Shown here piece by piece: positions 62,303 to 64,000 of a DNA stretch of 64,000 bases. The position numbers and the translations under genes are program-made. A model generated the notes under the pieces. That model was not told the DNA's origin and searched no databases. It saw only the letters and a list, made by a program, of their open reading frames with translations. The DNA is from JADJDM01 sp044352985 (GTDB lineage: Bacteria; Bacteroidota; Bacteroidia; B-17B0; Aurantibacillaceae). The stretch's first letter is position 1. Every line of letters begins with the position of its first letter. The stretch spans positions 194,683 through 258,682 of the forward strand of contig JBILCU010000004.1 of assembly GCA_044352985.1 (NCBI GenBank). Reading direction: 5' to 3'.

Positions 62303-62833
62303 TTATTCAACTTCAAATTTTGGAAAAGGTAAATTGTGTATTTCTTTATCAATTTCAATAGAGTCTAGATCAACATCTGTAATTGCTTTTGCACAATCAG
62401 GACAATAAAGAGCTAATTGTGTTATCTTATTAAGTAAGCTTTTTCTCTCAATTGCTGTGCCTTTGAAAACATATTTTGGATTTACATAATAAAGTCCTTT
62501 ATATTCAGGATCATCAAATATCAGATAAAGATTTTTGAATTTATTTTCCATGTTTTGTAAGGATCTCCCTGTTCTTATCTTTTCAATTTTTAATGTTCTC
62601 TTGCAAAAATTTATAAAATCATGCCTAAAACTAGGATTTAGTTCAATTTTATTTCTAGAATTCATCTTCTCACAAATAACATCAAAATATAGTCTTTCAA
62701 TTGTTGAGAGGTGTATGAATTTATGTTGAGCATTAAAAAAATAAGTACATCCTAGATTTACAAAATATATGTCATGTTCTGTTATAATTCCTGATTTAAC
62801 TTTGAGCAATTTTGTTGATAATTCTTTTCTCAT
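62303..62833 (-). CDS. Unknown protein with RepL-like winged-helix C-terminus
   Basis: 176-residue protein, no firm family. Around residues 95-145, MENKFKNLYLIFDDPEYKGLYYVNPKYVFKG (in pieces) then ERKSLLNKITQL has the 'G.Y.vNP.y.f.G' pattern seen after the winged-helix of RepL-type plasmid replication proteins and related regulators. The N-terminal half contains GIITEHDIYFVNLGC and a helix LSTIERLYFDVICEKMNS. CPDCAK near the C-terminus gives a single Cys-x-x-Cys. It is divergent from the 62913 gene, which shares the YMLNPLY element, and both have boxes in the 79-base spacer. A regulatory or replication role is an inference. Confidence 0.6.
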   Translation of the reverse strand: MRKELSTKLLKVKSGIITEHDIYFVNLGCTYFFNAQHKFIHLSTIERLYFDVICEKMNSRNKIELNPSFRHDFINFCKRTLKIEKIRTGRSLQNMENKFKNLYLIFDDPEYKGLYYVNPKYVFKGTAIERKSLLNKITQLALYCPDCAKAITDVDLDSIEIDKEIHNLPFPKFEVE

Positions 62834-62851
62834 TTTTGATATAAATAACTA

Positions 62852-62859
62852 CAAATATA
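62852..62859 (-). promoter_or_regulatory. Putative promoter for the minus-strand winged-helix-like gene
   Basis: Minus-strand TATATTTG (62852-62859), a full TAnnTTTG match, 18 bases before the ATG at 62833; a minus-strand TTG lies at 62881-62883 with 21-base spacing. TTTTTGATAT (62833-62842) and ATATCAACAAAAA (62877-62889) form an imperfect inverted pair on either side. Confidence 0.55.
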
Positions 62860-62892
62860 GTTCATTTTTAATAATGATATCAACAAAAAAGG

Positions 62893-62900
62893 TACTTTTG
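62893..62900 (+). promoter_or_regulatory. Putative -7 box for the plus-strand winged-helix-like gene
   Basis: TACTTTTG, a full match to TAnnTTTG, 12 bases before the ATG at 62913. It lies only 9 bases from the -33 TTG of the opposing promoter, so the two divergent promoters overlap and may be mutually controlled. Confidence 0.5.
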
Positions 62901-62912
62901 TGAGGTATAATA

Positions 62913-63476
62913 ATGATTGTTATGAGCATCTTAAATGAAGTACAACAATTTCACAGAAAAATTTATGAGGTTGGCTATGTAAGTAATAAAAACAGTGGAA
63001 AAGTTATAAATGTCAAGGTTACTAAAAAAGCAGTAAAAAGAGGTGATTTTATAAGCCCTGAATTTCTAAATATACCTGTGATAAGTGGAAGTATTAAGCT
63101 GTCTTATGAGGCATTAATACCTTTTCTTGTTTTGAGTGGTCATGAAACTCGTTTACTTATATTTATCATAGCATATTGTGCAAATAGTAATGACAACACT
63201 TTTAGGTGGACGCATTTAATGGCAGATGAGTACATTGAGCTTTATAAGAAAGTTACAAAAAAAACTGTACAACCTGAAACAGTAAGACAGGTGCTTGTAA
63301 AGCTAAACAAACTTAAGTACATAAATAAGATTTCAAAAGGTAACTACATGTTAAATCCTTTATACAGCGCTAATGGCAATAAATACGAAAAAGCAAAATT
63401 ATTTAATATGTTTAATGAAAAAGAAATTAAAAGTGGTAAAACAGTGACAGTTGATATGCTTTTCAAAAAACCTTAA
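62913..63476 (+). CDS. Replication/regulatory winged-helix-like protein
   Basis: 187-residue protein. The middle segment has RLLIFIIAYCANSNDNTFRWTHLM (in parts) and YKKVTKKTVQPETVRQVLVKLNKLKYINKISKGNYMLNPLYSANGN (in parts, about 105-160): a helix-turn-helix with a 'K.l.yi.ki.kG.YmlNP.y..G' wing, very like the RepL/MarR-type winged helix. A start four codons in (ATG at 62922) is also possible. No catalytic residue of a Rep nickase is seen. Divergently arranged with the 62303 gene, which carries a related wing. Best read as a DNA-binding replication or regulatory protein of the element. Confidence 0.6.
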   Translation: MIVMSILNEVQQFHRKIYEVGYVSNKNSGKVINVKVTKKAVKRGDFISPEFLNIPVISGSIKLSYEALIPFLVLSGHETRLLIFIIAYCANSNDNTFRWTHLMADEYIELYKKVTKKTVQPETVRQVLVKLNKLKYINKISKGNYMLNPLYSANGNKYEKAKLFNMFNEKEIKSGKTVTVDMLFKKP

Positions 63477-64000
63477 GGATGTGGCCACATATCTGGGTCA
63501 TGTGGTGTTTTTGTAAGGTCAGATATTAACATTATAATACTTAGTATAAAAATAACAACAACACCAGTTAAAATATATTTTAATAAATCAAATTTATCAT
63601 CCTTAGTAAAAAGCAAATTGTAACTCCATCCTGCAAAAAAGATAATAATAAATAGACCCCATGCTATAGAAAGCACAGTAAAAATAACTGGATATATAAC
63701 CATTAGCGCTATGGATGTAACAATTAATAAAATTGCTATAGGGATTAAAATGGGATTTTCTTTTTTAATTGCTTCATGACTTTTTGAAGTATTACTAGTT
63801 ATATTTTCCTTTATTATTCTTTCTTTAACTTTTTTAATACCCTTTTCTTCTTCTTTTTTTGCTTTTTCTTGTTCTTCTTTTTTTGCTTTTTCTTGTTCTT
63901 CTTTTTTTGCTTTTTCTTGTTCTTCTTTTTTTGCTTTTTCTTGTTCTTCTTTTTTTGCTTTTTCTTGTTCTTCTTTTTTTGCTTTTTCTTGTTTATCTTT
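63473..64000 (-). CDS. Partial membrane protein with Lys/Glu octapeptide repeats
   Basis: Open on the minus strand from the right edge to a stop at 63473, so at least 175 residues; the start lies beyond the window. The left-most residues visible are a tandem octapeptide QEKAKKEE (about six copies), then a basic linker, ILIPIAILLIVTSIALMV-type hydrophobic segments (about three, with YPVIFTVLSIAWGLFIIIF), a short charged loop (LFTKDDKFDLL), and a final helix YILTGVVVIFILSIIMLI before HDPDMWPHP. The internal ATG at 63703 is not the gene start, since the frame continues upstream. The overall layout resembles TolA-like or phage/ICE membrane proteins, but no family is assigned. Its stop overlaps the 62913 gene stop by 4 bases. 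Confidence 0.65.
   Translation of the reverse strand, partial: KDKQEKAKKEEQEKAKKEEQEKAKKEEQEKAKKEEQEKAKKEEQEKAKKEEEKGIKKVKERIIKENITSNTSKSHEAIKKENPILIPIAILLIVTSIALMVIYPVIFTVLSIAWGLFIIIFFAGWSYNLLFTKDDKFDLLKYILTGVVVIFILSIIMLISDLTKTPHDPDMWPHP
63850..63991 (-). repeat. 24-bp in-frame tandem repeat (octapeptide QEKAKKEE)
   Basis: The GC dinucleotide of the unit recurs at 63861, 63885, 63909, 63933, 63957 and 63981, exactly 24 bases apart. Copies appear identical except for the outer ones. Being a multiple of three, copy-number change would keep the frame. Confidence 0.9.

Noticed and set aside
63473..63703. 76-residue stand-alone membrane protein gene from ATG 63703
   Set aside because: The frame stays open upstream to the window edge and carries the repeats, so this is the C-terminal part of a larger gene.
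59467..64000. Prophage
   Set aside because: No capsid, terminase, portal or lysis gene is seen; only an integrase and small unknowns, which also fit other integrative elements.

Overview
The window is a compact, low-GC stretch of a Bacteroidota chromosome, most likely a flavobacterium-like member. The evidence is two type IX secretion (T9SS) components (PorW/SprE-like and PorQ), two secreted proteins with T9SS C-terminal sorting domains, SprB-type adhesin repeats, a futalosine-pathway radical-SAM enzyme, a DUF3822-rsmD pair, and upstream boxes of the Bacteroidota form TAnnTTTG. Shine-Dalgarno sequences are not evident and TTG starts occur (porQ, rsmD).

Layout. 1-2073: the 5' end of an amidophosphoribosyltransferase gene, a GT4 glycosyltransferase and rpe. 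2180-7702: porW/sprE facing a T9SS-sorted PKD-like protein. 7869-13740: an orphan paaZ, a secreted EEP nuclease, and a small membrane/redox group (HMA-MauE fusion, His-rich membrane protein, CNTC thioredoxin-like protein). 13778-18816: ABC exporter, truA, pdxA and a leucyl aminopeptidase, all on the minus strand. 18902-26818: mqnC, ABC-F ATPase, TPR protein, SPFH protein, phosphohexomutase, arginase and purE. 26833-29637: LytS-type kinase, LytTR regulator and porQ in tight tandem. 29640-39190: sppA, folK, metG, trxB, a MORN-like protein, glmS, a HAD protein, recX and a MazG-like protein. 39234-45077: one 5.8-kb gene for a 1947-residue secreted protein with about 16-17 SprB repeats. 45142-59018: dtd, dCMP deaminase, RecD-like helicase, DUF3822/rsmD, proline dehydrogenase, a SUMF1-fold protein, pckA, pirin, an M61 peptidase, and a pair of outer-membrane genes (porin-like plus helix-hairpin-helix).

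59150-64000 differs from the rest. A tRNA-Val(TAC) is followed by its terminator, a perfect 10-bp inverted repeat, a regularly spaced set of GTGCAA repeats, and a tyrosine recombinase. Beyond lie only small, unrecognised genes: one with an internal duplication, two divergent genes with related winged-helix-like C-termini, and a membrane protein with an octapeptide (24-bp) tandem repeat that runs off the window. This is best read as the left end of an integrative element inserted downstream of tRNA-Val. It is the most likely place for undescribed biology, but the right end, the second att site and most cargo lie outside the window.

The remaining genes are mainly chromosomal housekeeping (purine, pyridoxal phosphate, folate, menaquinone and amino-sugar synthesis, translation, gluconeogenesis) mixed with cell-surface and T9SS functions typical of a gliding or surface-attached Bacteroidota. 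No CRISPR array, rRNA, insertion sequence or replication origin was seen.
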